A stretch of DNA of 34,084 nucleotides from SAR324 cluster bacterium JCVI-SC AAA005 (GTDB taxonomy: Bacteria > SAR324 > NAC60-12). Made by a program: the position numbers and the translations under genes. Positions 8,322-17,048 of the stretch are shown here, piece by piece; within the stretch, counting starts at the first letter, position 1; every line of letters starts with the position of its first letter. Under the pieces are notes generated by a model. The model was not told where the DNA came from, made no database searches, and was given only the letters and a program-made list of their open reading frames with translations. The DNA lies in NCBI GenBank assembly GCA_000224765.2, contig AGAU01000008.1, positions 1-34,084 of the forward strand, read 5' to 3'.

Positions 8322-9497
8322 TCAACGCTGTGCTTTGTGTAGAATCATTTGAATGGCGGCAGTGGTATGTTCGATTTCTGAATCCTTCAAGGTGGGATGA
8401 ACTAGAAACATTAAGGAGGTTTCGCCAAGTTCTTTGGCAATGGGAAGGCGCGATTTGGGACGAAAGCCAGTACCTTCAAAGGCTTTTTCAAGGTATATTT
8501 CAGAGCACGTTCCTTGGTAGCAGGGGACCCCAATTGCATTAATTTCCGCAATGATCCGATTTCTAGACCATGTGCTAGCCAAAGCCTCTGGACGAACGTA
8601 AGTATAAAATTTATACCAAGCATGCTCTACATAAGGCGGGGGAATTGGCGTTCTAAGGGCTGGCAAGCTAAGACAAACTTCCTGAAGGCGTAATGCATTT
8701 TTGGTTCGTTTATAGTGCCATTCCTTCATTCTTTTTAACTGAATGCGGCCAATCGCAGCCTGTATCTCCATCATTCGCCCATTGGTACCAAAAGACTCGT
8801 GAAGCCATCTGAAACCTTTTTGATGCGCAGTTTCTTGTATAGTTTCATAACTCTTGCCGTGATCCTTGAAGCTCCAAATCTTACGCCAAAGATCCTCATC
8901 GTTTGTGGTGACCATTCCCCCCTCCCCACCAGTTGTCATTATCTTGTCTTGGCAGAAAGACCATGCTGCCACTTGTCCTAAGCTACCAACGCTCCTATTT
9001 CGGTAACGTGCACCGTGAGCTTGTGCACAGTCCTCAATAACAGAAATGTTAAGCTGGTTCGCCAGATCCAAAATTTCATCCATATCACAAGGCCAACCAG
9101 CCAGATGGACACAAACAATGGCCTTGGTACGTGTGGATAGTTGGCCGAGAATCTTGTCTACGCATAGGTTGCCATTATTTTTATCAACATCTACAAAGAT
9201 GGGAATTGCTCCAGTGTTTACAACACTTGAAACAGAAGCAATGAAACTCCGCGGGGTCACGATAACTTCATCTCCATTATCCACCTCCAAAGCCTTCAAA
9301 CTTGCGTCTAATGCAACGGTTCCATTCATAAAAGTGGTCGCCTTTGAAGATCCTACCCAATGAGCAAATTCTTCTTCAAAGGCATTTGATTCTCTACCAG
9401 TCCAGTAGTTGACACGATTAGAAAGTAAAACAGATTGTACCTTTTCACCTTCTTCAGAAGTAAAAGAAGGCCACGGAGAGAAGGTTGTGTTTAGCAT
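8322..9497 (-). CDS. DegT/DnrJ/EryC1/StrS-family sugar aminotransferase
   Basis: The 391-residue product is a full-length PLP-dependent fold-type I sugar aminotransferase. Visible marks: NYWTGRESNAFEEEFA at 30-45, substrate/PLP-binding FMNGTVALDASLKAL at 56-70, DEVIVTPRSFIAS at 76-88, PLP-ring Asp156 in ISVIEDCAQAHGA, and Schiff-base Lys185 in SFCQDKIMTTGGEGG. Such enzymes transfer an amino group from glutamate to a keto-sugar nucleotide, commonly at C3 or C4. With a WbpM-type dehydratase in the same locus the likely substrate is the 4-keto-6-deoxy UDP-sugar, giving a 4-amino-4,6-dideoxy product. It starts 49 bases after the ATP-grasp gene, suggesting paired action. The exact sugar is not determined. 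Confidence 0.92.
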   Translation of the reverse strand: MLNTTFSPWPSFTSEEGEKVQSVLLSNRVNYWTGRESNAFEEEFAHWVGSSKATTFMNGTVALDASLKALEVDNGDEVIVTPRSFIASVSSVVNTGAIPIFVDVDKNNGNLCVDKILGQLSTRTKAIVCVHLAGWPCDMDEILDLANQLNISVIEDCAQAHGARYRNRSVGSLGQVAAWSFCQDKIMTTGGEGGMVTTNDEDLWRKIWSFKDHGKSYETIQETAHQKGFRWLHESFGTNGRMMEIQAAIGRIQLKRMKEWHYKRTKNALRLQEVCLSLPALRTPIPPPYVEHAWYKFYTYVRPEALASTWSRNRIIAEINAIGVPCYQGTCSEIYLEKAFEGTGFRPKSRLPIAKELGETSLMFLVHPTLKDSEIEHTTAAIQMILHKAQR

Positions 9498-9546
9498 AAA
9501 AGAGGATAATAACGTTATGAAATTTATCTAAAAATTTTTCATTAAA

Positions 9547-10812
9547 TTAATCAGGATAGAACCTATCGACAATCATGGAATTGCTTTTATGGTCATAAAT
9601 CTCTAAATGCTGATGAATATATTCTGTTACTTCTTTAATCTCTAACCTAGAATTTCCTATCGTATAAATTCTTGCAAAAATCTGACGCTCTGTTCCTACC
9701 ATCTCAGGGGACACCTCATATCCTTCATAAAATCGTTGCATAACAGAGGTGACATTTTTGTGTTTGCGAATTTCTTCAAGTCCAATGATTGAATGAATCT
9801 TACCACTGCTTAACAAAACCAATAATGTTGAGGCGAATTTACCACCCAATTTGGGATCGTTTTTCAATGAGAAGTCTCCTTCGAAAAAACTACCTGACAA
9901 TGAAAAATTGATTAGCATTTCACAATGATCAAAATCATTAAAATGTGCTAAATATAGATGAGGTGCTTCTCCTTGAAGTCTAAATCCAGGATCATAAGCA
10001 TACATATTTTTTGCTTCAACAAAGAATTGCAAACATAAAATCCCGTTCCTAATTTCTAACCCTTCAAATAAATTTACTAATTTAGAATGTACATCCTGAA
10101 GATATAGTTCGATGTGTTTACTTGGGTATTCGGTGGCAATGCACACAGGACTAAATTTTCCTTGTTTCTTTGTTGTATATCGGTCGAACATTGCAGATAA
10201 ATAAATTTCTCCGTTAGTGAAGGTGTAATAGGCGGCGGTGTCTTCACATTCCATATATCTTTCAACAACGTATCGTCGCTGTTTGGAATGCTCTAATGCG
10301 AATTGAACACCCGCATCCATCTCCCCTAATGAATAACAAATCGACATGCCTACACCACTGCCGTTATCAACAGGCTTGACCAAAACTGGAAATTGAAGAA
10401 CTTTTCGAGTAAACCTGTTTTGCACATCATAACTTGGTGTAGTAGGTATGTTATACTCATTGCAAATGCTTATGAAACCATCTTTAGAAGAAAAGGCATT
10501 GACAATTTTACGAGTAGCATAACAGGGAAGTCTCAATTGTTCACACACTTCTACGTAACTAGGGACCAAGATATCGGCTACACCAACTAATACTCCATCA
10601 ACATGCTCTGTGCTAGCTACATCAACAAGTCTATCTATATCCATCCCATCAACATCAAAAGATTTGTGTGCATACCTTTTAGCAAGAGAGCCTGGATTTG
10701 GATCAACAACAACTGTTGTTATTCCAAGTTGGTTGGCTTTTCGGACTAGTAATCCTGTCTCTGGATTACCACCCAAGATCAATAATTTCTTTCCTGCAAA
10801 TTTTTTATTCAT
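9547..10812 (-). CDS. ATP-grasp family ligase of the polysaccharide locus
   Basis: A 421-residue protein with the carbamoyl-phosphate-synthase-like ATP-grasp layout. An N-terminal pre-ATP-grasp Rossmann-like domain opens with KKLLILGGNPETG, then VVVDPNPGSLAKRYA. The ATP-binding part has FPVLVKPVDNGSGVGMSI at about 141-158 and YVVERYMECEDTA near 181-193. The metal/substrate end has CLQFFVEAKNMYAYDPGFRL near 260-279. These enzymes join a carboxylate to an amine through an acyl-phosphate. Lying between a methyltransferase and a sugar aminotransferase, it may attach an amino acid or other acid to the new amino group; that is inference, and the substrates are unknown. The frame opens at TTG 10815; the adjacent ATG 10812 is chosen. 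It begins 16 bases after the methyltransferase gene. Confidence 0.85.
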   Translation of the reverse strand: MNKKFAGKKLLILGGNPETGLLVRKANQLGITTVVVDPNPGSLAKRYAHKSFDVDGMDIDRLVDVASTEHVDGVLVGVADILVPSYVEVCEQLRLPCYATRKIVNAFSSKDGFISICNEYNIPTTPSYDVQNRFTRKVLQFPVLVKPVDNGSGVGMSICYSLGEMDAGVQFALEHSKQRRYVVERYMECEDTAAYYTFTNGEIYLSAMFDRYTTKKQGKFSPVCIATEYPSKHIELYLQDVHSKLVNLFEGLEIRNGILCLQFFVEAKNMYAYDPGFRLQGEAPHLYLAHFNDFDHCEMLINFSLSGSFFEGDFSLKNDPKLGGKFASTLLVLLSSGKIHSIIGLEEIRKHKNVTSVMQRFYEGYEVSPEMVGTERQIFARIYTIGNSRLEIKEVTEYIHQHLEIYDHKSNSMIVDRFYPD

Positions 10813-10828
10813 CAATGCTAATACGAAT

Positions 10829-11599
10829 TTATTTTTTTGCGATTACAAGAATTTCTGATTTTCCAAATTTCATCGCGTCTAACTGAATAAACCTTTCCAA
10901 AATTACCTTGATATTTGGTGGCATGAAGTATTTTAAATTAATGAAAATTCTACGAAAATAACCTATGCCATCCATTTCTAAAATCTTGAATCCTGCTCCT
11001 CGAATTATTTTCTTTAATTCGAGAGCATCAAAATGTTGATGCCACATTTTTTCCACCTCAATATCACCAAAAAGACCATTCTTACATTGGATAAAGTGCT
11101 CATTATAAAAATCTTTTGAATATTTTCTCTCAACATAAAATTTATGAATCTTTGGAAAAACAAATTTCAAATTTCCCATATCTAAAAATGAAAAAATATG
11201 TTTTCCTGGTACAAGAACATACAAATATCCATGCTGCTTCAATACTCTGTAAAGTTCCGCTAATATTCGATCTTGATCATGAATATGTTCTAAAACACCA
11301 ATCATAGAAATGGAATCAAAGGTATTGTCTTCGTGGGGAAGTGGTTCTCCCTTCCTTATTGTTGAGAGATTAACATTAGCTTTTTGGTGAGACTGTCCTC
11401 CCATTAGTATTGCATCCGGATTCAAATCTAAACCATATCCTTCAGTGATTTTTTGAGTAGCGAAAAGATGCTTCAAAAAAGTTCCCTCTCTTGTCCCATA
11501 ATCCAAATGTTTACTTGAAGGCCTACGTTTTATATATTCCCACACTAGACCATGAGGAGTTGGCCCCAGCGTGTTGTCATCTGATAGCTTAATTTTCAT
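10829..11599 (-). CDS. Class I SAM-dependent methyltransferase
   Basis: The 256-residue product has a Methyltransf_11-like core. Motif I appears as HLDYGTREGTFLKHL near residue 33, with DYGTREG in place of the usual DxGxGxG. Next come YGLDLNPDAI, then FDSISMIGVLEHIHDQDRIL and ELYRVLKQHGYLYVLVPG. The C-terminal part resembles methyltransferases in O-antigen clusters that act on sugar hydroxyl, carboxyl or amino groups. Its ATG overlaps the stop of the sugar-transferase gene by four bases (ATGA), so the two are coupled. It is the only one of three methyltransferase genes in the window that is undamaged. Acceptor unknown. Confidence 0.88.
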   Translation of the reverse strand: MKIKLSDDNTLGPTPHGLVWEYIKRRPSSKHLDYGTREGTFLKHLFATQKITEGYGLDLNPDAILMGGQSHQKANVNLSTIRKGEPLPHEDNTFDSISMIGVLEHIHDQDRILAELYRVLKQHGYLYVLVPGKHIFSFLDMGNLKFVFPKIHKFYVERKYSKDFYNEHFIQCKNGLFGDIEVEKMWHQHFDALELKKIIRGAGFKILEMDGIGYFRRIFINLKYFMPPNIKVILERFIQLDAMKFGKSEILVIAKK

Positions 11600-12234
11600 T
11601 TCTTGTTTCCTTCAAATGCCGGCATTGTCTTTTGGCCGTTAGCATCTACTCCTTTCTTGCTCCAGACCTGACTGAGAGTCATCCAAAGGATCTTACAATC
11701 TAACTTAAAAGACTGATTGTCGACATACCAAACATCCAATCTGAACTTTTCCTCCCAAGATATGGCATTTCTACCATTTACCTGAGCCCAACCAGTAATT
11801 CCTGGTTTAACTTCATGTCGCCGCACTTGGTCAGATGAGTAGAGTGGCAAGTATTCCATCAAGAGTGGTCTTGGCCCGACAAGACTCATTTCTCCTTTAA
11901 GCACGTTCCAAAGTTCAGGTAATTCATCAAGGCTAGTCGAACGGAGTTGATGACCAAAATTAGTTAGCCGCTCTGCGTCTGCTAGGAGAATCCCCCTGGA
12001 GTCATAAGCATCTTGCATTGTCCTGAATTTAAACATTTTAAATGGTTTACCATTAAGGCCAGGTCGAATTTGTCGGAAAATTATTGGTGTTCCTAGTCGG
12101 AAATAAACCATCCCAGCCAGCACCAACATTGGTAAAACAAGCAGAATGATTGCAAGAATAGAGAAGAGCCAATCAAAAAGTCGCTTTAAACCAGAAGAAC
12201 TATACACTTCGGTGTTCGTTAAAGGTTTTTTCAA
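11596..12234 (-). CDS. PglC/WcaJ-type undecaprenyl-phosphate sugar phosphotransferase
   Basis: About 212 residues, the size of the small monotopic phosphoglycosyl transferases such as PglC. One hydrophobic re-entrant segment spans about 20-42. Then come FKMFKFRTMQDA at 65-76, the catalytic dyad Asp103-Glu104 in SLDELPELWNVLKGEMSLVG, PRP at 121-123, and PGITGWAQVNGRNAISW at 144-160. It transfers a phosphosugar from a UDP-sugar to undecaprenyl phosphate, starting repeat-unit synthesis at the inner membrane. The small form favours a UDP-diNAc-bacillosamine-like donor, which fits the dehydratase and aminotransferase here. The frame opens at TTG 12234, overlapping the upstream gene by 35 bases; GTG 12207 is an alternative start with an 8-base overlap. 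No clear Shine-Dalgarno decides. Confidence 0.93.
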   Translation of the reverse strand: MKKPLTNTEVYSSSGLKRLFDWLFSILAIILLVLPMLVLAGMVYFRLGTPIIFRQIRPGLNGKPFKMFKFRTMQDAYDSRGILLADAERLTNFGHQLRSTSLDELPELWNVLKGEMSLVGPRPLLMEYLPLYSSDQVRRHEVKPGITGWAQVNGRNAISWEEKFRLDVWYVDNQSFKLDCKILWMTLSQVWSKKGVDANGQKTMPAFEGNKK

Positions 12235-13426
12235 GCCAATCTACCCATTGTATGGCGAGTCTCTCACGACTAAATTTTTGCGATAGTTTCTTTGCATGCT
12301 GGCTTTTTTTCAGCAAATCATTCCTATTATCTGAGGCTTCTTCAATGGCATCACCAAAGGCCTTTGGATCATCTGGAGGAACTACAAATCCACAATCGTA
12401 CTCCTTGATTAATTCCGCCAGCCAGCCAGGATAATTATTCAAAACTGGCAATCCTACTGCTATGTAGTCAAAAAACTTGTTTGGAGAAGTCCCATAATAG
12501 AACGCGGGCACGTTTGCAAGAATTTGCATGCCTATATTTGCGGATTCCAAAAGCCCCATCAAATCAGGCTTGGTTACAGGGTCATGAAAAATCACATTTT
12601 CCAATCGGGATTGCTTGGTAACTTCTTGCAAGAGTGGTTTGAGCTTGCCATCACCTACAAGCACAAACTTGATATCTTGTCTCTTACGGTTCTGTAATTC
12701 AACAGCGGCATCAATTACTGCTTGAAGACCATTGGCAATACCATGAGCCCCAGCAAAAACTGCCATAAAATCTGAATCACTAACCCCAGCTGGCCTCCAT
12801 AGCTTTGTATTTTTAGCGAAGAAATGATGGTCACATCCGTTTGGAATCATTGTGATTTTTTTAGGAGCGACCCTTTGGTTGCGAATCCCTTCCGCAATCC
12901 CAGGAGAAAGCCCTATTAATCGATGTGCAGAACGATAAGAAGCCCACTCCAATAATGAGAGGATTTTTAGAACCATTGGATTAGTGACCACGCCCATCGC
13001 TTTGGGCAATTCAGGCCAAAGATCACGCACCTCAAAGACAAAAGGTTTTTTGCAGAACCAACGAGCAAAAATGCCTGGGATTCCTGCTGTCAAGGGAGTT
13101 GTGGTTGCAAACACCAAATCATATTCTTCCCTAAGAACAAGCAGGATTGCTTGGAGAGCGTAGCGCAAAAAGACTCTACTTCTTCTTAATAGACTGAGAT
13201 GATTGGAATAAGGCAGCTCCAATTCAATAACCTCAATCTGACCAACATGTCCACGTCGCTTCCCACCTAAGAACGGCCCATGCAAGCCTGTTTCTCCATG
13301 ACCAGACCCACAGACCATTGTTATTTGATGGCCTTGTCGAATCAGAGCATCTGCCATCCAGTATGATCGGTTTCCACCAGATCCCCAAGGAGTTACAAAA
13401 TATTGATGAAAGTACAGAACTTTCAT
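12200..13426 (-). CDS. WbuB-like GT4 glycosyltransferase
   Basis: The 408-residue product has the GT-B fold and WbuB/WcaI features: VLYFHQYFVTPWGSGGNRSY at 3-22, VFEVRDLWPELPKAMG near 148-163, LIGLSPGIAEGIRNQRV, IPNGCDHHFF, and NVPAFYYGTSPNKFFDYIAV near 323-342, where the donor-binding Glu-rich region lies. WbuB of E. coli moves an N-acetyl-L-fucosamine residue; the donor here is not settled. Its ATG overlaps the stop of the heparinase-like gene by four bases (ATGA). It is next to wecB, the heparinase-like gene and the PglC-type gene, so it may add the second sugar of the unit. Confidence 0.9.
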   Translation of the reverse strand: MKVLYFHQYFVTPWGSGGNRSYWMADALIRQGHQITMVCGSGHGETGLHGPFLGGKRRGHVGQIEVIELELPYSNHLSLLRRSRVFLRYALQAILLVLREEYDLVFATTTPLTAGIPGIFARWFCKKPFVFEVRDLWPELPKAMGVVTNPMVLKILSLLEWASYRSAHRLIGLSPGIAEGIRNQRVAPKKITMIPNGCDHHFFAKNTKLWRPAGVSDSDFMAVFAGAHGIANGLQAVIDAAVELQNRKRQDIKFVLVGDGKLKPLLQEVTKQSRLENVIFHDPVTKPDLMGLLESANIGMQILANVPAFYYGTSPNKFFDYIAVGLPVLNNYPGWLAELIKEYDCGFVVPPDDPKAFGDAIEEASDNRNDLLKKSQHAKKLSQKFSRERLAIQWVDWLEKTFNEHRSV

Positions 13427-15279
13427 AAGTGCCAGCTGACCCGAGTCGTCAACATCCCTGGCTGATCAATTTCTATTTCCAATACCGGTAACTCTGTTTT
13501 CCGAAGGTAGTATCGTGATTCCCACCCGGTGACCAATTGAGCACACAACATTGGAATCTCTGTTTCTACCGTCAAGCTTACCCCTATCTGGATTTCTGAA
13601 GTCAATTCAATCAGGTTGTTTTCACATCTCAGTGTCCATTTCCCCGGAACAAGGCGCCAACGCAAAACTGCTTTTTCTAAAAATCCTCCCACAAGATCAG
13701 AGACTCGCAAATGACGTTCCTGAAGTTCCACTACTCTTCGATGGTAAGCACCCAAATAATCTATATATCCTGCCCCAAATGTTGATGATTTGCTTGTCGT
13801 GACTAGTGGCTGTTTCCAGCCAGTTTTCAACCATCCACCAAGTAGGAACCTACCCAATCTAGGCATTTGATCACGCTGATCAAACTGCATTGTGTTGTGG
13901 CTTGTGGTGCCAGAGAAATATTCCATCCAAGTTCTCTCGGTATTGTATGAGTAAGAGCCAGCATCCCTTAGAAGATTTTCAGAACCAATCCAGAAATCGA
14001 GGTGTAAAGCATCTGCCTGACCTGGGCGGTATTGAAATTTTGGGTAACGTAACATAGCAAATGCTCGGCCTTTGTGCAGCATCGCAAAGCCCCCGTCCTC
14101 AGCGATATAATCCATCCTTTTCGGTAAACATCGCTCTGATCGGGCCAGGCCAAAAGTAGTAAGAATTTCATCCCACGGACCACTTTGATAAGCGCATTGT
14201 TTTAAAAACAAGACTGAGGCCAACTGCACTGAAGGGCGATAGTCACGATAGCCTAAAGTAGTCACAGGAAGAAGGTGCGCCCCATCATTTGCCCCTAGAT
14301 TAGGACCATCTCCTGTATCTGGATTGATCATAAGTTGGATCCATGTAGTCGCAGCCTGTAATCGCTTGTAGTAAGCTTCTGAAAACTTGGGTAAATGCCA
14401 ATGCTCGCGCCATATTTCCACAAAGCTACAGGTATCTAGCATCAATCGATGATAGTTAAGGGACGACTGGCTGAAACTTCCTTGGGCTCCAATCAATCGT
14501 TCAACTCGATCTTCAAGCCAGATACGACCGGTTGCTCCCCATTCTTGACCGTCAAGTCCAAAATAATCTAGCCAAGCACCTCCAACGAAAAGAGCAGCTG
14601 CCTCGGAAGTGCCGTGGTTATTGTTTTGGGCCATTGCATAACGAATAGTTGGAGCAATTCTTTCTAGGTGAGTAACCAGCAACTCCAACAAATTTGGCGA
14701 AGGAGCAGAAGTTTGATTGAGGATGAGTGAGGCAGCAGCAAGATGGAGTAACCGAATGGAGGCCTCCTGCCCACACTTCCAATTCAATCCAAGAAATGGA
14801 GGATTATTTTTGCACCAATCGGCAAGCCAAGTGTTGAGTTTTGTTTGGCCCGATAGGTCACCAGCCACGTACTGCTTGGAGAAATGTAGCACCCAATCAA
14901 ATCGTGAAGATTCCCAGATAGTTTTGATATCTCCCACTTCATCCTGAAAGTCTGGAATTTTCCACCATGGAAGTTGAGAGCCTTTCGCTTCATAACTATT
15001 AAAAGGGTTACAGTGCCACGCAGGAGGGAGTTTGGTTGTTGGTACGCGATACCAGCCGAAATAAATGAGATCAAATTGTGAAGGTATCTGCTGATCAACA
15101 GAACTGGCGGCGTCAGCCTCCTGAAAAAAAGGTCCAATACTGACAGGACGATAAATTTTTTGAACGGGGTGGACATGAAAATATAAAAGCAGGCGATAAA
15201 GGATCACATCCGCAACATTTCTTAATCCCAAGCACCAAAGAGTATCGGCAAGCAAACACCAGTGACGAAATAGTTGCAT
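13423..15279 (-). CDS. Heparinase II/III-like protein (alginate-lyase family fold)
   Basis: A 618-residue protein with the two-part architecture of heparinase II/III and alginate lyase families. A helical (alpha/alpha) toroid at about 100-370 carries YAMAQNNNHGTSEAAALFVG at 214-233 and LNYHRLMLDTCSFVEIW near 274-290. A beta-sandwich follows with DALHLDFWIGSENLLRDAGS at 423-442 and GTTSHNTMQFDQRDQMPR at 457-474. Asn/His/Tyr residues in these motifs match catalytic positions of polysaccharide lyases. No signal peptide is evident, unusual for a lyase and hinting at a cytoplasmic or synthesis-linked role. Such proteins recur in polysaccharide clusters beside WecB and the two-domain oxidoreductase. 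Its ATG overlaps the wecB stop by one base (TGATG). Confidence 0.88.
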   Translation of the reverse strand: MQLFRHWCLLADTLWCLGLRNVADVILYRLLLYFHVHPVQKIYRPVSIGPFFQEADAASSVDQQIPSQFDLIYFGWYRVPTTKLPPAWHCNPFNSYEAKGSQLPWWKIPDFQDEVGDIKTIWESSRFDWVLHFSKQYVAGDLSGQTKLNTWLADWCKNNPPFLGLNWKCGQEASIRLLHLAAASLILNQTSAPSPNLLELLVTHLERIAPTIRYAMAQNNNHGTSEAAALFVGGAWLDYFGLDGQEWGATGRIWLEDRVERLIGAQGSFSQSSLNYHRLMLDTCSFVEIWREHWHLPKFSEAYYKRLQAATTWIQLMINPDTGDGPNLGANDGAHLLPVTTLGYRDYRPSVQLASVLFLKQCAYQSGPWDEILTTFGLARSERCLPKRMDYIAEDGGFAMLHKGRAFAMLRYPKFQYRPGQADALHLDFWIGSENLLRDAGSYSYNTERTWMEYFSGTTSHNTMQFDQRDQMPRLGRFLLGGWLKTGWKQPLVTTSKSSTFGAGYIDYLGAYHRRVVELQERHLRVSDLVGGFLEKAVLRWRLVPGKWTLRCENNLIELTSEIQIGVSLTVETEIPMLCAQLVTGWESRYYLRKTELPVLEIEIDQPGMLTTRVSWHL

Positions 15280-16382
15280 CAGACTTTCTCAAGTCTATGC
15301 AGAGTTTCAAGGACCTTCACAATTCGCTTGCCCGTATTACCATCCCATTTCTCGGGGATAACCCCCGTTTTCCACTGGCCTGCAAATAATCGATCCAAAG
15401 CGATTTGTAGCGCATTAGGGTTTGTTCCAATTAATTCATTGGTACCTTGAGTAACTGTTTCAGGGCGCTCTGTTGAATCACGAAGAGTGAGGCAGGGTAC
15501 TCCCATAACTGTAGTTTCTTCAGTAATCCCCCCAGAATCCGTGATGACTGCTTTGGCATGGCGCACAAGATAATTAAATTCTAAATATGGTTGAGGTTCG
15601 ACTAGTATGATTGCGACTGGTAGTTCATCAAGAGCCTGAAGAGTTTTGGAAGTACGTGGATGGACAGGAAACAAAACTGGGAACCCACGTGTTCCATCTG
15701 TAATAGCCTTAAGTAAGGTCATTAGTTGGTCTTTTGTATCAACATTACTTGGTCGATGCAGAGTCGTTACAAAATAGCCTTTGGGTTCTAAGCTCAATTC
15801 ATCCCAAAAAGCTGGTGGTCTAAGCCGTTCCAGATTAGCCATGAGGGTATCGATCATTGTGTTACCAACAAAATGAATCCGTTCTGCTTCCACTCCTGCT
15901 TTGCGCAGATTTTCGTTTGAAAACTCGCTAGTAATGAAAAACCAGTTGGTGATACTATCTGTGACCATCCGATTGATCTCTTCGGGCATACTCCAATCTC
16001 CTGAACGAATACCACCTTCCACATGAGCTACAGGGATGCACAGTTTTTGCGCTGCGATTGCACAAGCCATTGTGGAATTCACGTCGCCAACAACCAAACA
16101 AAGATTTACAGGCTTCTTAAGCAAGAGTGACTCATAACGTGTCATGATCGCAGCAGTTTGTTCAGCCTGACTTCCTGAACCAACATCCAAATTTACATCA
16201 GGTTCTGGAATTCCTAACTGCTCAAAAAAAACCCCTGACAAGTTTGACTCGTAATGCTGACCAGTATGAACCAAGCGATAATCCAATGAACCGCCTTGAG
16301 CCAAGCTATCTTCCAATGCCCGAATAATCGGTGCGATCTTCATAAAATTTGGGCGTGCTCCTGCAATCAAATCAATTAACAT
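15279..16382 (-). CDS. wecB: Non-hydrolysing UDP-N-acetylglucosamine 2-epimerase (WecB/WbpI family)
   Basis: The 367-residue product is full length for the family. Motifs in order: AGARPNFMKIAPII near 7-20, VHTGQHYESNLS, LCLVVGDVNSTMACAIAAQK, HVEGGIRSGDWSMPEEINRM with its catalytic acidic residues, VTTLHRPSNVD, FPVHPRTSKTL, and AVITDSGGITEETTVMGVPC followed by RDSTERPET. It interconverts UDP-GlcNAc and UDP-ManNAc through 2-acetamidoglucal and UDP; relatives such as WbpI act on other 2-acetamido sugar nucleotides, which cannot be excluded. No WecC-type dehydrogenase is in the window, so ManNAcA would need genes elsewhere. ATG start; the gene follows a 666-base gap that should hold its promoter. 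Confidence 0.93.
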   Translation of the reverse strand: MLIDLIAGARPNFMKIAPIIRALEDSLAQGGSLDYRLVHTGQHYESNLSGVFFEQLGIPEPDVNLDVGSGSQAEQTAAIMTRYESLLLKKPVNLCLVVGDVNSTMACAIAAQKLCIPVAHVEGGIRSGDWSMPEEINRMVTDSITNWFFITSEFSNENLRKAGVEAERIHFVGNTMIDTLMANLERLRPPAFWDELSLEPKGYFVTTLHRPSNVDTKDQLMTLLKAITDGTRGFPVLFPVHPRTSKTLQALDELPVAIILVEPQPYLEFNYLVRHAKAVITDSGGITEETTVMGVPCLTLRDSTERPETVTQGTNELIGTNPNALQIALDRLFAGQWKTGVIPEKWDGNTGKRIVKVLETLHRLEKV

Positions 16383-17048
16383 ATACTTCGTAATAATTAG
16401 GTGAGTTGAAAAATACGTGTATTTGGGGGAGAAATTCTAAAGACAAAGACTACCTTTTAGCGCTGACTAAAGATAGAGAATATAATCTCTTAACTAGAAT
16501 GTTAACTCAGATGTTACCAATCCTTTACACTACCTTAGAATTATTCTAATATTTTAAAATAATTGACTAATCCAAGCAGATCTGTCAATCACTTGGTGAT
16601 CAACAATAATCTCACTAGATCCCCTTTTGATTACATAATCTCTTAGATTATTAGGGAATAAGCAAATTGCTTGGAGCTAAGTGGATAAAATCTACTAACT
16701 TAGTTAGGTTTAATTACAACGCTGGTATATGGTTAGGAATCTTTTTCTTGTGGAGAGTTTTTTGACGATTTCAAGCACATCTTTCTCTATATCAATTACG
16801 TTATTTATGATTTATTTAATAAATGATTACACATGATTGCTTCAACGAATTTAAGTGATAATTTAGAAAAATTTTCGAGATATTCAGAAAATAAAAGAAA
16901 GACTTATTCGACACTGTATTAGAGTTTGTTAAGTTACGACTTATTTAATTTATTCGGCAGGCAATTCAGTTATTCTTAAAAATAATCTAAAACTCAGCAA
17001 TATTGAATCTAATTAGCCCTACTACAGATCAGCTAATTCAATCGTAAC
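16383..17048. other. Gene-free AT-rich stretch
   Basis: No supported gene. A run of about 41 open codons on the minus strand (near 16554-16676, containing DYVIKRGSSEIIVDHQVIDR) looks protein-like in composition but I cannot link it to a family; it could be a gene scrap or chance. The part just upstream of wecB (16383-16500) may hold a promoter, but no clear -35/-10 pair stands out. Confidence 0.5.

Noticed and set aside
16554..16676. Open 41-codon stretch, minus strand
   Set aside because: Its composition is protein-like, but it has no start signal and no family match that I can make, so it is noted only in the gap entry.
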